Origin: Bacteroidota bacterium
GTDB taxonomy: Bacteria > Bacteroidota > Bacteroidia > Chitinophagales > Chitinophagaceae
Assembly (NCBI GenBank): GCA_023396345.1
Contig: JAEWWO010000235.1
Span: forward strand, 1 to 8,884
Length of the DNA stretch: 8,884 bases
Direction of reading: 5' to 3'
Position numbers and translations under genes: made by a program. The notes below the pieces were generated by a model that did no database searches, was not told the DNA's origin, and was given only the letters and a program-made list of their open reading frames with translations. Below, one piece after another: positions 1-7,034 of the stretch. Numbering within the stretch: position 1 is the stretch's first letter; each line of letters starts with the position of its first letter.

Positions 1-62
1 CATTAAAGCTGTTGTGCCATCATCTCCTTTTTTTGTGTATATCTTCATCTTTCGTGCTTATT

Positions 63-70
63 TACTTTTG
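63..70 (+). promoter_or_regulatory. -7 promoter element of the TPR gene
   Basis: TACTTTTG matches the Bacteroidota -7 consensus TAnnTTTG exactly. It ends 34 bases before the ATG at 105, which gives a short leader. No TTTG lies at the usual 18-21 base spacing; the nearest one, at 32-35, is 27 bases away. The box supports choosing the ATG at 105, because transcription from here would start downstream of the alternative ATG at 12. Confidence 0.55.
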
Positions 71-104
71 TAAAATACATTATTTTTACCGTATAAAAAG
101 CACT

Positions 105-416
105 ATGAGCCGGATAGAAAAATTAAAATCGTTTTTAGCAGAAACGCCTGACGACAGTTTTGTGCAACATGCACTTGCATTGGAATACATCAAACTCAAC
201 AACGACGCCGAGGCAGAAAAGTTGTTTATTCATCTCCTTTCAAATGATCCCGGATATGTCGGTTCTTATTACCATTTAGCGAAATTATTGGAAAGAAAAG
301 GCATGGACGACGAGGCTGTTACCTGGTACGAAAAAGGTATGCAGGAAGCAAAAAAAGCAGGAAACCGGCATGCGTACAACGAGTTGCAATCTGCTTTAGA
401 TGAGTTACAGTTTTAA
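105..416 (+). CDS. small tetratricopeptide (TPR) repeat protein
   Basis: A 103-residue soluble protein made almost entirely of helical TPR-type repeats. One unit spans about residues 17-50 (DDSFVQHALALEYIKLNN... then AEAEKLFIHLLSNDPG) and a second about 51-86 (YVGSYYHLAKLLERKGMDDEAVTWYEKGM), followed by a capping helix (YNELQSALDEL). The small and large residues expected at TPR positions (A24, A60/L61, A71, Y75) are visible. TPRs bind protein partners, so an adaptor role is likely, but the partner cannot be read from the sequence. The frame stays open upstream to an ATG at 12. That would add 31 hydrophobic, cysteine-rich residues that overlap the -7 box at 63-70, so I prefer the ATG at 105. 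purC follows 39 bases later with its own -7 box, so the gene is probably monocistronic. Confidence 0.8.
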   Translation: MSRIEKLKSFLAETPDDSFVQHALALEYIKLNNDAEAEKLFIHLLSNDPGYVGSYYHLAKLLERKGMDDEAVTWYEKGMQEAKKAGNRHAYNELQSALDELQF

Positions 417-443
417 AAATAATGTAAAATAAATTTATACAAT

Positions 444-451
444 TACCTTTG
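444..451 (+). promoter_or_regulatory. -7 promoter element of purC, leaderless spacing
   Basis: TACCTTTG is an exact TAnnTTTG match and ends only 4 bases before the purC ATG at 456. In Bacteroidota, transcription normally begins a few bases after this box, so the mRNA would start at or very near the start codon. No clear -33 TTTG is present at 18-21 bases upstream; that stretch is AT-rich. Confidence 0.6.
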
Positions 452-455
452 CTGC

Positions 456-1382
456 ATGGCACCATTTCAATTTACCAATCAGACAAATTTTTACAGAGGA
501 AAAGTACGTGATGTTTATTCCATAGGCAACGATAAACTGGTGATGATAGCCAGCAACCGCATATCTGCATTTGATGTGATTTTACCTAAACCTATTCCTT
601 ACAAAGGGCAGGTATTAAACCAGATTGCAGCCTATATGCTGAACGCTACTAAAGATATTTGTCCCAACTGGCTGCTCGCCACTCCCGCACCAAATGCGGC
701 TTTCGGAGAAAAATGCAATCCCTTTAAAATAGAAATGGTTGTGCGTGGAAATCTTACCGGACATGCATGGCGCACCTACAACAGCGGGAAGAGAGTTTTA
801 TGCGGTGCAACAATGCCAGAAGGAATGAAGGAGAATGATTTTTTTCCTACGCCTGTTATTACACCAAGTACGAAAGCTGCCGAAGGACATGATGAAGATA
901 TTTCTAAGGAAGAAATTATTGCTCAGGGATTGGCAACTGCCGAAGAATGGGCAGTTCTGGAAAATTATGCGTTGGCTTTATTTGAAAGAGGAAAAGAAAT
1001 TGCAGCTAAACAAGGATTGATTCTGGTTGATACAAAATATGAATTTGGCAGGCTGAACGGAGAAATAGTTTTAATGGACGAAATACATACTCCGGACAGT
1101 TCAAGATATTTTTATGCCGAAGGATTCGAAGAAAGACAAGTGAAAGGAGAAAGACAAAAACAGCTTTCAAAAGAGTTTGTTCGAGAGTGGCTGATAGCAA
1201 ATAATTTTATGGGAAAAGAAGGACAAACCATTCCTGAAATGCCGGAAGAGTGGATAAACACTATTTCCGAGCGATATATTGAATTGTATGAAAAAGTAAT
1301 AGGCGAAAAATTTGTTCCTGAAAACTGGAGCGATGAAAAAACAAAAGAAGCCATAGAACAAGCCATTCGGTCTAACGGATAA
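456..1382 (+). CDS. purC: phosphoribosylaminoimidazole-succinocarboxamide synthase (SAICAR synthetase)
   Basis: A cytosolic enzyme of de novo purine synthesis that joins CAIR and aspartate, using ATP, to give SAICAR. Family landmarks appear in order: the nucleotide-binding start GKVRDVY at residues 15-21, SNRISAFD at 33-40, [11 protein letters not shown] at 96-105, signature [19 protein letters not shown] at 132-150, and signature [11 protein letters not shown] at 188-198. At 308 residues it belongs to the longer form (yeast Ade1-like, about 300 residues) and not to the roughly 240-residue E. coli form; it appears full length. The ATG at 456 is the only Met before the GKVRDVY motif. The gene probably forms an operon with the gamma-carbonic-anhydrase-like gene whose ATG lies 11 bases after this stop. 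It has its own -7 box immediately upstream. Confidence 0.97.
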   Translation: MAPFQFTNQTNFYRGKVRDVYSIGNDKLVMIASNRISAFDVILPKPIPYKGQVLNQIAAYMLNATKDICPNWLLATPAPNAAFGEKCNPFKIEMVVRGNLTGHAWRTYNSGKRVLCGATMPEGMKENDFFPTPVITPSTKAAEGHDEDISKEEIIAQGLATAEEWAVLENYALALFERGKEIAAKQGLILVDTKYEFGRLNGEIVLMDEIHTPDSSRYFYAEGFEERQVKGERQKQLSKEFVREWLIANNFMGKEGQTIPEMPEEWINTISERYIELYEKVIGEKFVPENWSDEKTKEAIEQAIRSNG

Positions 1383-1393
1383 AACATACATTG

Positions 1394-2044
1394 ATGGATA
1401 CTTCGAGCTTATATATTTTCTGGATATTAATTACGTTATTGTTGATGGTGGTTGCCGGAGTGATAGTATTTTTAATCATCAGAAAAATACTTTCACCCAA
1501 AAAAAATAAACCTGATAAGCAAAGTCCTGTAATACTTCCTGTTCAGGGAAAACATCCTCTATTCGGAAAAGATTGCTTTTTTGCGCCAAATGCAACAATA
1601 GTGGGCGATGTAGCCTGCGGTGATGAGTGTACATTCTGGTTTAACAGTGTTGTACGCGGAGATGTAAATTTTATTAAGATGGGAAACAAAGTAAACATAC
1701 AGGATGGCGCCATCATACACTGTACGTATCAGAAAAGTCCTACGATTATAGGCAATAATGTTTCCATCGGTCATCAGGCAATCGTACACGGCTGCACTGT
1801 ACATGACGATGTGCTTATTGGCATGGGGGCTATTGTTATGGACAGATGTGTTATAAATTCCAACTCCATCATAGCTGCTGGAGCTGTAGTAACGGAAGAT
1901 ACTATTGTGGAATCAAACGCAATATATGCGGGTATTCCGGCAAAAAAAGTAAAAGATTTAAGCGATTCTTATATGAAAGATGCTATACCCAGAATTGCCA
2001 ATAACTATGTAAAATATGCAAGCTGGTTCAAAGGAGAGAAATAG
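1394..2044 (+). CDS. membrane-anchored gamma-carbonic-anhydrase-like hexapeptide protein
   Basis: A 216-residue protein. Residues about 7-30 (YIFWILITLLLMVV... to FLIIR) form one strong transmembrane helix. A basic linker (KILSPKKNKPDK) follows, and from about residue 45 to the end there is a left-handed beta-helix domain of the gamma-CA/PaaY/YrdA family. Expected active-site residues are present: R88 and D90 (VVRGD), Q103 and D104 (NIQDG), and metal ligands H109 (IIHC), H127 and H132 (IGHQAIVHGC), with the 5-residue spacing of the family. The fold normally makes trimers that bind zinc or iron; whether this one hydrates CO2 is not certain, since many relatives have other roles. The ATG at 1394 is preferred over an in-frame TTG directly before it. 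No later Met precedes the catalytic domain, so the anchor belongs to the gene. The anchor is unusual because most family members are soluble. It lies 11 bases after purC and is likely co-transcribed. Confidence 0.85.
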   Translation: MDTSSLYIFWILITLLLMVVAGVIVFLIIRKILSPKKNKPDKQSPVILPVQGKHPLFGKDCFFAPNATIVGDVACGDECTFWFNSVVRGDVNFIKMGNKVNIQDGAIIHCTYQKSPTIIGNNVSIGHQAIVHGCTVHDDVLIGMGAIVMDRCVINSNSIIAAGAVVTEDTIVESNAIYAGIPAKKVKDLSDSYMKDAIPRIANNYVKYASWFKGEK

Positions 2045-2057
2045 GTTTATTATTAGA

Positions 2058-2525
2058 TTATTTTCTTCTAACTTTACCGATAGCTTTTGTAATAAGCTCA
2101 TGTTCAAAGCCTCTTTGTACTAAAAAGTTTCTCGTTTTCACTTCGCGTACTATATGTTGTTCATGTTTTAAATCATTCCATTTTTTGCTGCATAAATCCT
2201 GTAAAACTTTTTCGTACTCATTTTCATCTATTTCTTTCATAGCCGCTTTTATGTTGTATGGACTTACCATTTTTTCTTTTAGAGCATATAAAATCTTTTT
2301 TCTTCCCCACTGTTTTATTCTGAATTTACTTCCGGCAAAAAGTCTGGCAAAACGTTCTTCATTCAGATAATTTTCTGATATCAGTTCCGATAAAATTTCT
2401 TCCACATCATTTTTATACAAACCAAATCCATATAACTTATCTTTTACTTCTTTATGACTTCGTTCCTGATAAGCACAGTAATATTTTATTTTTTGCTGGG
2501 ACTGAGATGGTGTAAGCTTTTGCAT
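2058..2525 (-). CDS. recX: regulatory protein RecX
   Basis: A 155-residue, basic, all-helical protein of the usual RecX length. RecX binds RecA and the RecA-DNA filament and limits its activity. The three-helix repeats are recognisable: the first with RSHKEVKDKLYGFGL (residues 22-36) and a following helix, the second with YLNEERFARLFAGSKFRIKQWG (53-74) leading to ILYALKEKMVSPYNI, and the third with VREVKTRNFLVQRGFEHELITKAI (126-149). In many bacteria recX sits beside recA; here recA is absent, as is often the case in Bacteroidota. Its 3' end faces the gamma-CA gene with only 13 bases between the stops and no hairpin. Upstream it is divergent from the hexosaminidase gene. A degenerate -7 box (AACGTTTG) ends 5 bases before the ATG. 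Confidence 0.9.
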   Translation of the reverse strand: MQKLTPSQSQQKIKYYCAYQERSHKEVKDKLYGFGLYKNDVEEILSELISENYLNEERFARLFAGSKFRIKQWGRKKILYALKEKMVSPYNIKAAMKEIDENEYEKVLQDLCSKKWNDLKHEQHIVREVKTRNFLVQRGFEHELITKAIGKVRRK

Positions 2526-2530
2526 AATAT

Positions 2531-2538
2531 CAAACGTT
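2531..2538 (-). promoter_or_regulatory. possible -7 element of recX, degenerate
   Basis: On the minus strand this reads AACGTTTG, one mismatch from TAnnTTTG, and ends 5 bases before the recX start codon. The core AAACGTTT (2532-2539) is also a perfect 8-base palindrome, so it could instead be an operator half or chance. No -33 TTTG was found. Confidence 0.3.
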
Positions 2539-2567
2539 TCCGGTAGCTAATTTAGGAGATTATTGTG

Positions 2568-2575
2568 TAAATTTG
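2568..2575 (+). promoter_or_regulatory. -7 promoter element of the hexosaminidase gene
   Basis: TAAATTTG matches TAnnTTTG exactly and ends 39 bases before the ATG at 2615, leaving an AT-rich leader of about 35 bases. No clear -33 TTTG is seen. It lies in the 89-base divergent gap shared with recX. Confidence 0.5.
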
Positions 2576-2614
2576 GAACATTGTATCTGAAATAAAAAAT
2601 CAAGCAATAAAGTT

Positions 2615-4909
2615 ATGAATAAACCGAGATTATATTTTGTATTTATATTATTTTTTTTAATTACAGCAATTCAAAATACACAGGCGCAACAAAGCACCAA
2701 CACTCGTTATGCGCTGATCCCTTATCCTCAGGAATTAAAAGCAGGCTCCGGCAATTTCACTATTAATACGCAAACAAAAATTATAGCTGACGCAGATGTA
2801 CTTTCTAATGAAATAGAACAATTGCAGGAATTATTTCATTCTCTTAACCTAAAGCAGGGAGAGGCTTCAGCAAATTTTATTAAGCTTAATCTTGATTCTT
2901 CCATAGAGCACAGAGAAGGATACAGGCTTACTGTGGCAACAAACGGCATCACTATCAAAGCAGCGGAACCGGTAGGCGTTTTCAGAGCGATAGAAACCAT
3001 AAGACAACTGGCACCCATGACAGTGGAAACTGCTGTAAGTGCTAAAAGTTTTTCTCTTCCCGTTGTTACCATTAATGATTATCCCGTGTACAACTACAGA
3101 GGTATGCATCTTGATGTAGCCCGTCATTTCTTTTCGATGGATTATGTAAAAAAATTCATAGACAGAATGGCTCTTTACAAATTCAATAAATTTCATTTTC
3201 ATCTTACAGACGATCAGGGCTGGAGAGTAGAAATAAAACAATATCCACTGCTTACAGAAAAAGGTGCATGGAGAGAGTTTAACAGCCACGATCTGGAATG
3301 TATTGACAGAGCAAAAAAATCGGGAAACCCTGATTATCTCATCGACCCCAAACACATAAAAATGGTAAATGGCAAACCCATTTATGGAGGATTCTATACG
3401 CAACAGGAATTGAAAGATTTGGTAGCATATGCTAAAACAAAACACATCGATATTATTCCGGAAATAGATATGCCAGGACATCAGAATATAGCCATACAAA
3501 ACTATCCTTATCTGGCATGTGGCGACACAAATTGGGAAGAAGGAAACTTCTCTGTTCCAATGTGTCCCTGCAACGAACAGACTTTTGAATTTGCACAAAA
3601 TGTTTACAAAGAAATTTTTGAAATATTTCCTTACGAATATGTACACTTAGGTGCCGATGAAGTAAACAAAAACAGCTGGGAAAAATCTGCTGCATGTAAA
3701 GTAATGATGGATAAAGAAGGCATTAAAAACGTAAACGAATTGCAGAGCTATTTTGTACACAGAATGGAAAAATTCTTTAACGACAACGGAAGAAAACTAA
3801 TTGGCTGGGATGAAATTTTAGAAGGCGGCATCAGCCCCACAGCGAATGTAATGTACTGGAGAAGCTGGGTTCCGCAATCTCCCATTTTAGCTGCAAACAA
3901 CGGCAACAATGTAATTATGACACCGGGAGAACCGTTGTACTTTGATGCTCTTCCTAATAAACAATCTCTTTACAATGTGTATCATTTTAATCCAATTCCC
4001 AAAGCATTGACAGAAGAACAGGCAAAAAATATTCTTGGCGCTCAGGGAAATGTTTGGACAGAATGGATTCCTTCAGAAGAAAGACTGGAGTATATGGTTT
4101 ATCCACGCAAACTGGCACTGTCAGAGGTTTTGTGGACAAACAAACAAAACTATACCTCCTTCAGAAACAGACTTTCTGTGCAGCAGAAAAGACTGGAAAC
4201 AATGGGCGTAAACTACAGACTACCCGATATTGATGGATTGCTCGAAAACTATGTATTTGTGCAAAACGGCGTATTGAATGTAAAATCTCCGGCTCCGGAT
4301 CTTATACTTCGTTATACTTCTGACGGTTCTATGCCTGATGCAAAATCAACCATTCTAAATAAGCCGGTAACCGTAACCAAACCTACAACTTTTAAAATAG
4401 CTGCATTCACAAAAAATGGATTGCGTGGTGATGTATATACTGTTGAATACGACAAGCAACCCTACAATGCATCTGTTACAAAAAAAGGAAGCGGACTAAA
4501 TGTGCAGTTCTTCAAAGGTGTGTGGAAATCAACCGAAGAGTTGTTAAACAAAGAGGCAGACGACGAATGGATACAGGATGATGTTTCTGTTCCCGAATCT
4601 AAAGTAAAAGGCACAGATGTTTTCGGGCTGATTTATAAAGGATATATCACCGTTCCTGCTGATGGCATCTATTCTTTCCATCTGAACTCTGATGACGGAT
4701 CGCTTCTTAAGATTGCTGACAGGTTAGTTATTGATAATGATGGCTTGCATCCTGCCACAGAAAAAAGCGGACAAATAGCATTAAGAAAAGGCGCTCATCC
4801 TTTTGAGCTAAGGTTTATTGAGGGCGGCGGCGGATATAAACTGGAACTGAAAACTTCTGGTCCGGTTAACAAAACAAAAAAGGATATACCTTTAAGTTGG
4901 TTTAAATAA
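2615..4909 (+). CDS. secreted GH20 beta-N-acetylhexosaminidase with C-terminal PA14 domain
   Basis: A 764-residue exported exo-glycosidase that removes terminal GlcNAc/GalNAc from chitin fragments, peptidoglycan pieces or glycoconjugates. A signal peptide (basic start, hydrophobic to about residue 18, likely cleavage near TQAQQ at 22-26) precedes the GH20 N-terminal alpha/beta domain (about 32-155). The catalytic TIM barrel spans about 158-508: DVARHFF with substrate-binding R170, FHFHLTDDQGWR (193-204), PEIDMPGH (282-289), the catalytic pair D348-E349 in HLGADE, GWDE (397-400) and NVWTEW (479-484). Family mechanism: E349 is the acid/base and D348 orients the substrate acetamido group. A chitobiase-like C-terminal beta domain follows (about 544-612, RYTSDGSMPD), then a PA14 domain (about 626-750, with YSFHLNSDDGSLLKI), a likely glycan-binding module. 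All key residues are intact. No SusC/SusD genes are nearby, so its substrate is unknown. It sits 25 bases upstream of the glycosyltransferase locus. Confidence 0.93.
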   Translation: MNKPRLYFVFILFFLITAIQNTQAQQSTNTRYALIPYPQELKAGSGNFTINTQTKIIADADVLSNEIEQLQELFHSLNLKQGEASANFIKLNLDSSIEHREGYRLTVATNGITIKAAEPVGVFRAIETIRQLAPMTVETAVSAKSFSLPVVTINDYPVYNYRGMHLDVARHFFSMDYVKKFIDRMALYKFNKFHFHLTDDQGWRVEIKQYPLLTEKGAWREFNSHDLECIDRAKKSGNPDYLIDPKHIKMVNGKPIYGGFYTQQELKDLVAYAKTKHIDIIPEIDMPGHQNIAIQNYPYLACGDTNWEEGNFSVPMCPCNEQTFEFAQNVYKEIFEIFPYEYVHLGADEVNKNSWEKSAACKVMMDKEGIKNVNELQSYFVHRMEKFFNDNGRKLIGWDEILEGGISPTANVMYWRSWVPQSPILAANNGNNVIMTPGEPLYFDALPNKQSLYNVYHFNPIPKALTEEQAKNILGAQGNVWTEWIPSEERLEYMVYPRKLALSEVLWTNKQNYTSFRNRLSVQQKRLETMGVNYRLPDIDGLLENYVFVQNGVLNVKSPAPDLILRYTSDGSMPDAKSTILNKPVTVTKPTTFKIAAFTKNGLRGDVYTVEYDKQPYNASVTKKGSGLNVQFFKGVWKSTEELLNKEADDEWIQDDVSVPESKVKGTDVFGLIYKGYITVPADGIYSFHLNSDDGSLLKIADRLVIDNDGLHPATEKSGQIALRKGAHPFELRFIEGGGGYKLELKTSGPVNKTKKDIPLSWFK

Positions 4910-4914
4910 TTTTA
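4907..4914 (+). promoter_or_regulatory. weak -7-like element ahead of the glycosyltransferase locus
   Basis: TAATTTTA differs from TAnnTTTG only in its last base, overlaps the hexosaminidase stop codon, and ends 20 bases before the ATG at 4935. The same octamer precedes the MerR gene. AT-rich chance is a real possibility; read-through from the hexosaminidase gene is equally plausible. Confidence 0.25.
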
Positions 4915-4934
4915 TGCCATATTAGAATAGTTAT

Positions 4935-5924
4935 ATGCATGTTCTCATCGTAAATACAAATATAATTCCTGTGAAACTGTATGGAGGCACAGAACGAGTG
5001 ATTTGGGCTCTTGGAAAGGAATTGGTCAAGCTGGGACATAAAGTTACATTTCTCGTTAAAAACGGCTCCTATTGTGATTTCGCAGATGTAATTGCTATAG
5101 ACGATTCAAAAGATATTATTGCTCAAGTACCCGAAAACATTGATGTTGTACATTTCAATTTCACTCCAAAAAATATTGAAAGCGTTAAAAAGCCTTACAT
5201 CATTACGATGCATGGCAATAAAAATGATATACAAGAACTGAATAAAAATACAGTTTTCGTATCAAAAAATCATGCAGAGAGATACGGCTCTGCATCGTAT
5301 GTATTAAACGGACTCGACTGGAGCTAATACACTAAACCCGAATGGAATATTGAAAGAACTTATTTTCATTTCTTAGGCAATGCGTCCTGGCGTGTAAAAA
5401 ATATTAAAGGAGCCATTAAGGTAACACACAAAATTCCCAATGGCAGATTGAAAGTTTTAGGCGGCATACGATTTAATTTTAATATGGGAATAAGGCTTAC
5501 CTTCTCTCCAAAAATTAGTTTTGAAGGTATGGTGGGAGGAAGCAGAAAAGACAGACTTATTAATGGTTCACGTGGACTTATATTTCCTGTTCTCTGGCAT
5601 GAGCCATTCGGGCTGGCAATTACTGAAAGCCTTTTTTATGGTTGTCCTGTTTTTGCAACACCTTACGGGTCTCTTCCCGAATTAATAAATAAAGAAGTGG
5701 GCTTTCTGTCAAACAATAGTACAGATTTGGCTACAGCCGCAGCAGAGGCAGAAAGCTATTCCGCCAAAATCTGTCATGAATATGCAGTAGAAAATTTCAA
5801 CAGCCAGATAATGGCTAAGGAGTATCTTAAAAAATATGATACAGTACTCAATGGAAAAGAACTTAACGCTCAACCTCCTGTTTTAAAAAAAATAGCGGAA
5901 ACAAAATTTCTTCCGTGGCAATAA
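4935..5924 (+). pseudogene. GT4-type glycosyltransferase interrupted by one in-frame TAA
   Basis: One continuous frame of 330 codons encodes a GT-B retaining glycosyltransferase (family GT4), broken only by TAA at 5325-5327 (codon 131). The N-terminal half, residues 1-130, has the start MHVLIVNTN, the acceptor-side YGGTERVIWALG, the strand-loop TMHGN and FVSKNHAERYG, and ends NGLDWS. After the stop the same frame continues YTKPEWN, then FHFLGNASWRVKN, KVLGG, and the donor-site EX7E motif HEPFGLAITE (E223 and E231 in read-through numbering), followed by GCPVFATPYGSLPEL. Both halves are needed for a working GT-B enzyme. There is no in-frame ATG or GTG between 5328 and the conserved second half, only a TTG at 5448, so separate expression of the C-terminal part is doubtful. 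The frame holds no other lesion, which suggests a very recent mutation or a sequencing error. Substrate is not predictable; cell-surface polysaccharide or glycolipid synthesis is the usual role. Confidence 0.85.
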
Positions 5925-5958
5925 TTCTATTTTAATTTTTCACATTATCCTGAATTAA

Positions 5959-5989
5959 AAAGAGAACAAGCCAATGGTCTGTTCTCTTT
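5959..5989. terminator. bidirectional Rho-independent terminator
   Basis: A perfect 10-base inverted repeat, AAAGAGAACA (5959-5968) and TGTTCTCTTT (5980-5989), encloses an 11-base segment that can extend the stem through GCC/GGT (5970-5972 with 5976-5978) after one mismatch. Read on the minus strand, the stem runs into a TTTTT tract, a good terminator for the L,D-transpeptidase gene that ends at 6017. On the plus strand TTTCGTTT follows, so it can also stop transcripts from the glycosyltransferase locus, which ends 34 bases upstream. Confidence 0.8.
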
Positions 5990-6016
5990 CGTTTAAATTG
6001 TAATTACTATATATTT

Positions 6017-6874
6017 TTAATTAATCTTAGTAAGTTGAACTTTAGAAGCTGTGTTATCGTTTATAGGAGTAACTTTAACCAGTTTTGAATTTTCTTTTTC
6101 AACCATATCTCTTAAACCCGGCCAGCTCACTTTTGCATTTACTATAGAAGATGCTCTTGCATAGTCATTATTATTTCCCCAAACAAACAAACAGCTTCCA
6201 CCTTTTAATACATTGATTATTTCTCTTGACAATGACTGTGGCACTGCCGGACAACCCCAGCTTCTTCCCATATTTGCACCTTCGTCTGCTCTGTTTTGAT
6301 TCACATAGTCGCTTCCGTGCATCACCACGCCTCTTCCGTACACATTACTGTTGTAGCGGTTTTCCATTCCATGCAACTTTAAACTAAATCCCGCTCTTCC
6401 TACGTACGTATTTCCTGTAATCATAAAGCCTAAAGAACTTTTGTTGGAATTATGTGCATTGGAAAAACTGGTAGCATACTCTCCTCCGGAATTTTTTCCG
6501 TGAGAAACATAGGTGTTATACAGCAATCTTCCGGTCTTTAAATTAATAACATAAAACCTTCTGTTCTTACTCGATTGACTGTAATCTATAATAGTTAATA
6601 TTTCCGGTTTGTCTACTTTTCCTTCGTTTAATAAATGCTGGTATCCTTTGTAGGCTTTATAAAAAACATCTTTCTTTAATCCTGTTCTGCCCAGATTCAC
6701 ACGATTGTAAACCGAATCCATATAGCGTACGGCTAAATTTGTACTTGTAGTTTTTTCAGGCAATAAAGAAGGAAACTTTTTTTCATCAGGCAGATTTTCA
6801 TGTTTATTTACACTCGGAGCGGCAAATGAAAACAGAAAAAAACTCATACCCAGCATCACAAAAAATTTTTTCAT
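6017..6874 (-). CDS. exported murein L,D-transpeptidase-like protein (YkuD_2 type)
   Basis: A 285-residue protein with a signal peptide (MKKFF, then a hydrophobic stretch to about residue 19, SFAA before PSVNK). It would act in the periplasm on peptidoglycan, as L,D-transpeptidases form 3-3 crosslinks or attach proteins to meso-DAP. The catalytic signature lies near the C-terminus: HGSDY with H186, and GRSWGCPAVP with nucleophile C208, the His...S-x-G-C arrangement of YkuD-like folds. Upstream, FYVINLKTGRLLYNTYVSHGKNSGG (107-131) and SSLGFMITGNTYVGRAGFSLKLHG (146-169) match the substrate-proximal strands of the subgroup often found in Bacteroidota. Catalytic residues are intact and length is normal. 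The last 45 or so residues, after VSWPG, are polar and not recognised. It is transcribed alone: the SDR gene upstream has its own terminator, and a hairpin terminator lies 28 bases after its stop. Confidence 0.9.
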   Translation of the reverse strand: MKKFFVMLGMSFFLFSFAAPSVNKHENLPDEKKFPSLLPEKTTSTNLAVRYMDSVYNRVNLGRTGLKKDVFYKAYKGYQHLLNEGKVDKPEILTIIDYSQSSKNRRFYVINLKTGRLLYNTYVSHGKNSGGEYATSFSNAHNSNKSSLGFMITGNTYVGRAGFSLKLHGMENRYNSNVYGRGVVMHGSDYVNQNRADEGANMGRSWGCPAVPQSLSREIINVLKGGSCLFVWGNNNDYARASSIVNAKVSWPGLRDMVEKENSKLVKVTPINDNTASKVQLTKIN

Positions 6875-6898
6875 CCAAAATATTTTAATTTACATTAT

Positions 6899-6906
6899 CA
6901 AAAATA
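6899..6906 (-). promoter_or_regulatory. -7 promoter element of the L,D-transpeptidase gene (proximal)
   Basis: The minus strand reads TATTTTTG, an exact TAnnTTTG match ending 24 bases before the start codon. No TTTG lies 18-21 bases further upstream, so this may be one of two promoters; compare the distal candidate at 7035-7065. Confidence 0.5.
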
Positions 6907-6971
6907 ACCTTTGGCACAAGTTTTGTAATTAATAATGTAGGTTAACAAATCAAATTTCTAAGTAATTTTTT

Positions 6972-7008
6972 AAATACAGTTTTAATGCCCTAAATTAGAA
7001 CTGTATTT
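6972..7008. repeat. AT-rich inverted repeat in the gap upstream of the L,D-transpeptidase gene
   Basis: Arms at 6972-6986 and 6994-7008 enclose a 7-base loop. Ten outer pairs are perfect (AAATACAGTT with AACTGTATTT). The inner part has one imperfect position (U-G on plus, A-C on minus) followed by four more pairs. No U-tract follows on either strand, so it is not a typical Rho-independent terminator. If the distal promoter at 7035-7065 is used, this hairpin lies in the leader of the L,D-transpeptidase mRNA. Alternatively it is a dyad for a regulator. Confidence 0.6.
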
Positions 7009-7034
7009 TGCTGTAATTTATTGTATTTCGATTG

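Noticed and set aside
1..60. Possible divergent minus-strand gene start at the left edge
   Set aside because: A minus-strand ATG at 3-1 is cut by the edge, and the ATGs at 23-18 run into a stop within six codons. No minus-strand -7 box was seen, so nothing can be supported.
12..104. Upstream ATG giving a 31-residue hydrophobic extension of the TPR protein
   Set aside because: The extension covers a good -7 box at 63-70 and does not look like a proper signal peptide (no basic start, several Cys and His). The ATG at 105 is a better start.
2045..2057. Terminator between the convergent gamma-CA and recX genes
   Set aside because: Only 13 AT-rich bases with no inverted repeat. Transcripts probably overlap into the opposing gene.
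2867..3646. 259-codon open frame antisense to the hexosaminidase gene
   Set aside because: The sense frame has a complete set of GH20 motifs. The antisense product is rich in Cys, Phe and Tyr and shows no family features, as expected of a shadow frame.
5448..5924. Independent gene starting at TTG 5448
   Set aside because: It is in the same frame as the N-terminal half at 4935, begins in the middle of conserved GT4 sequence, and encodes only the donor-binding half. It is the remainder of the interrupted gene.
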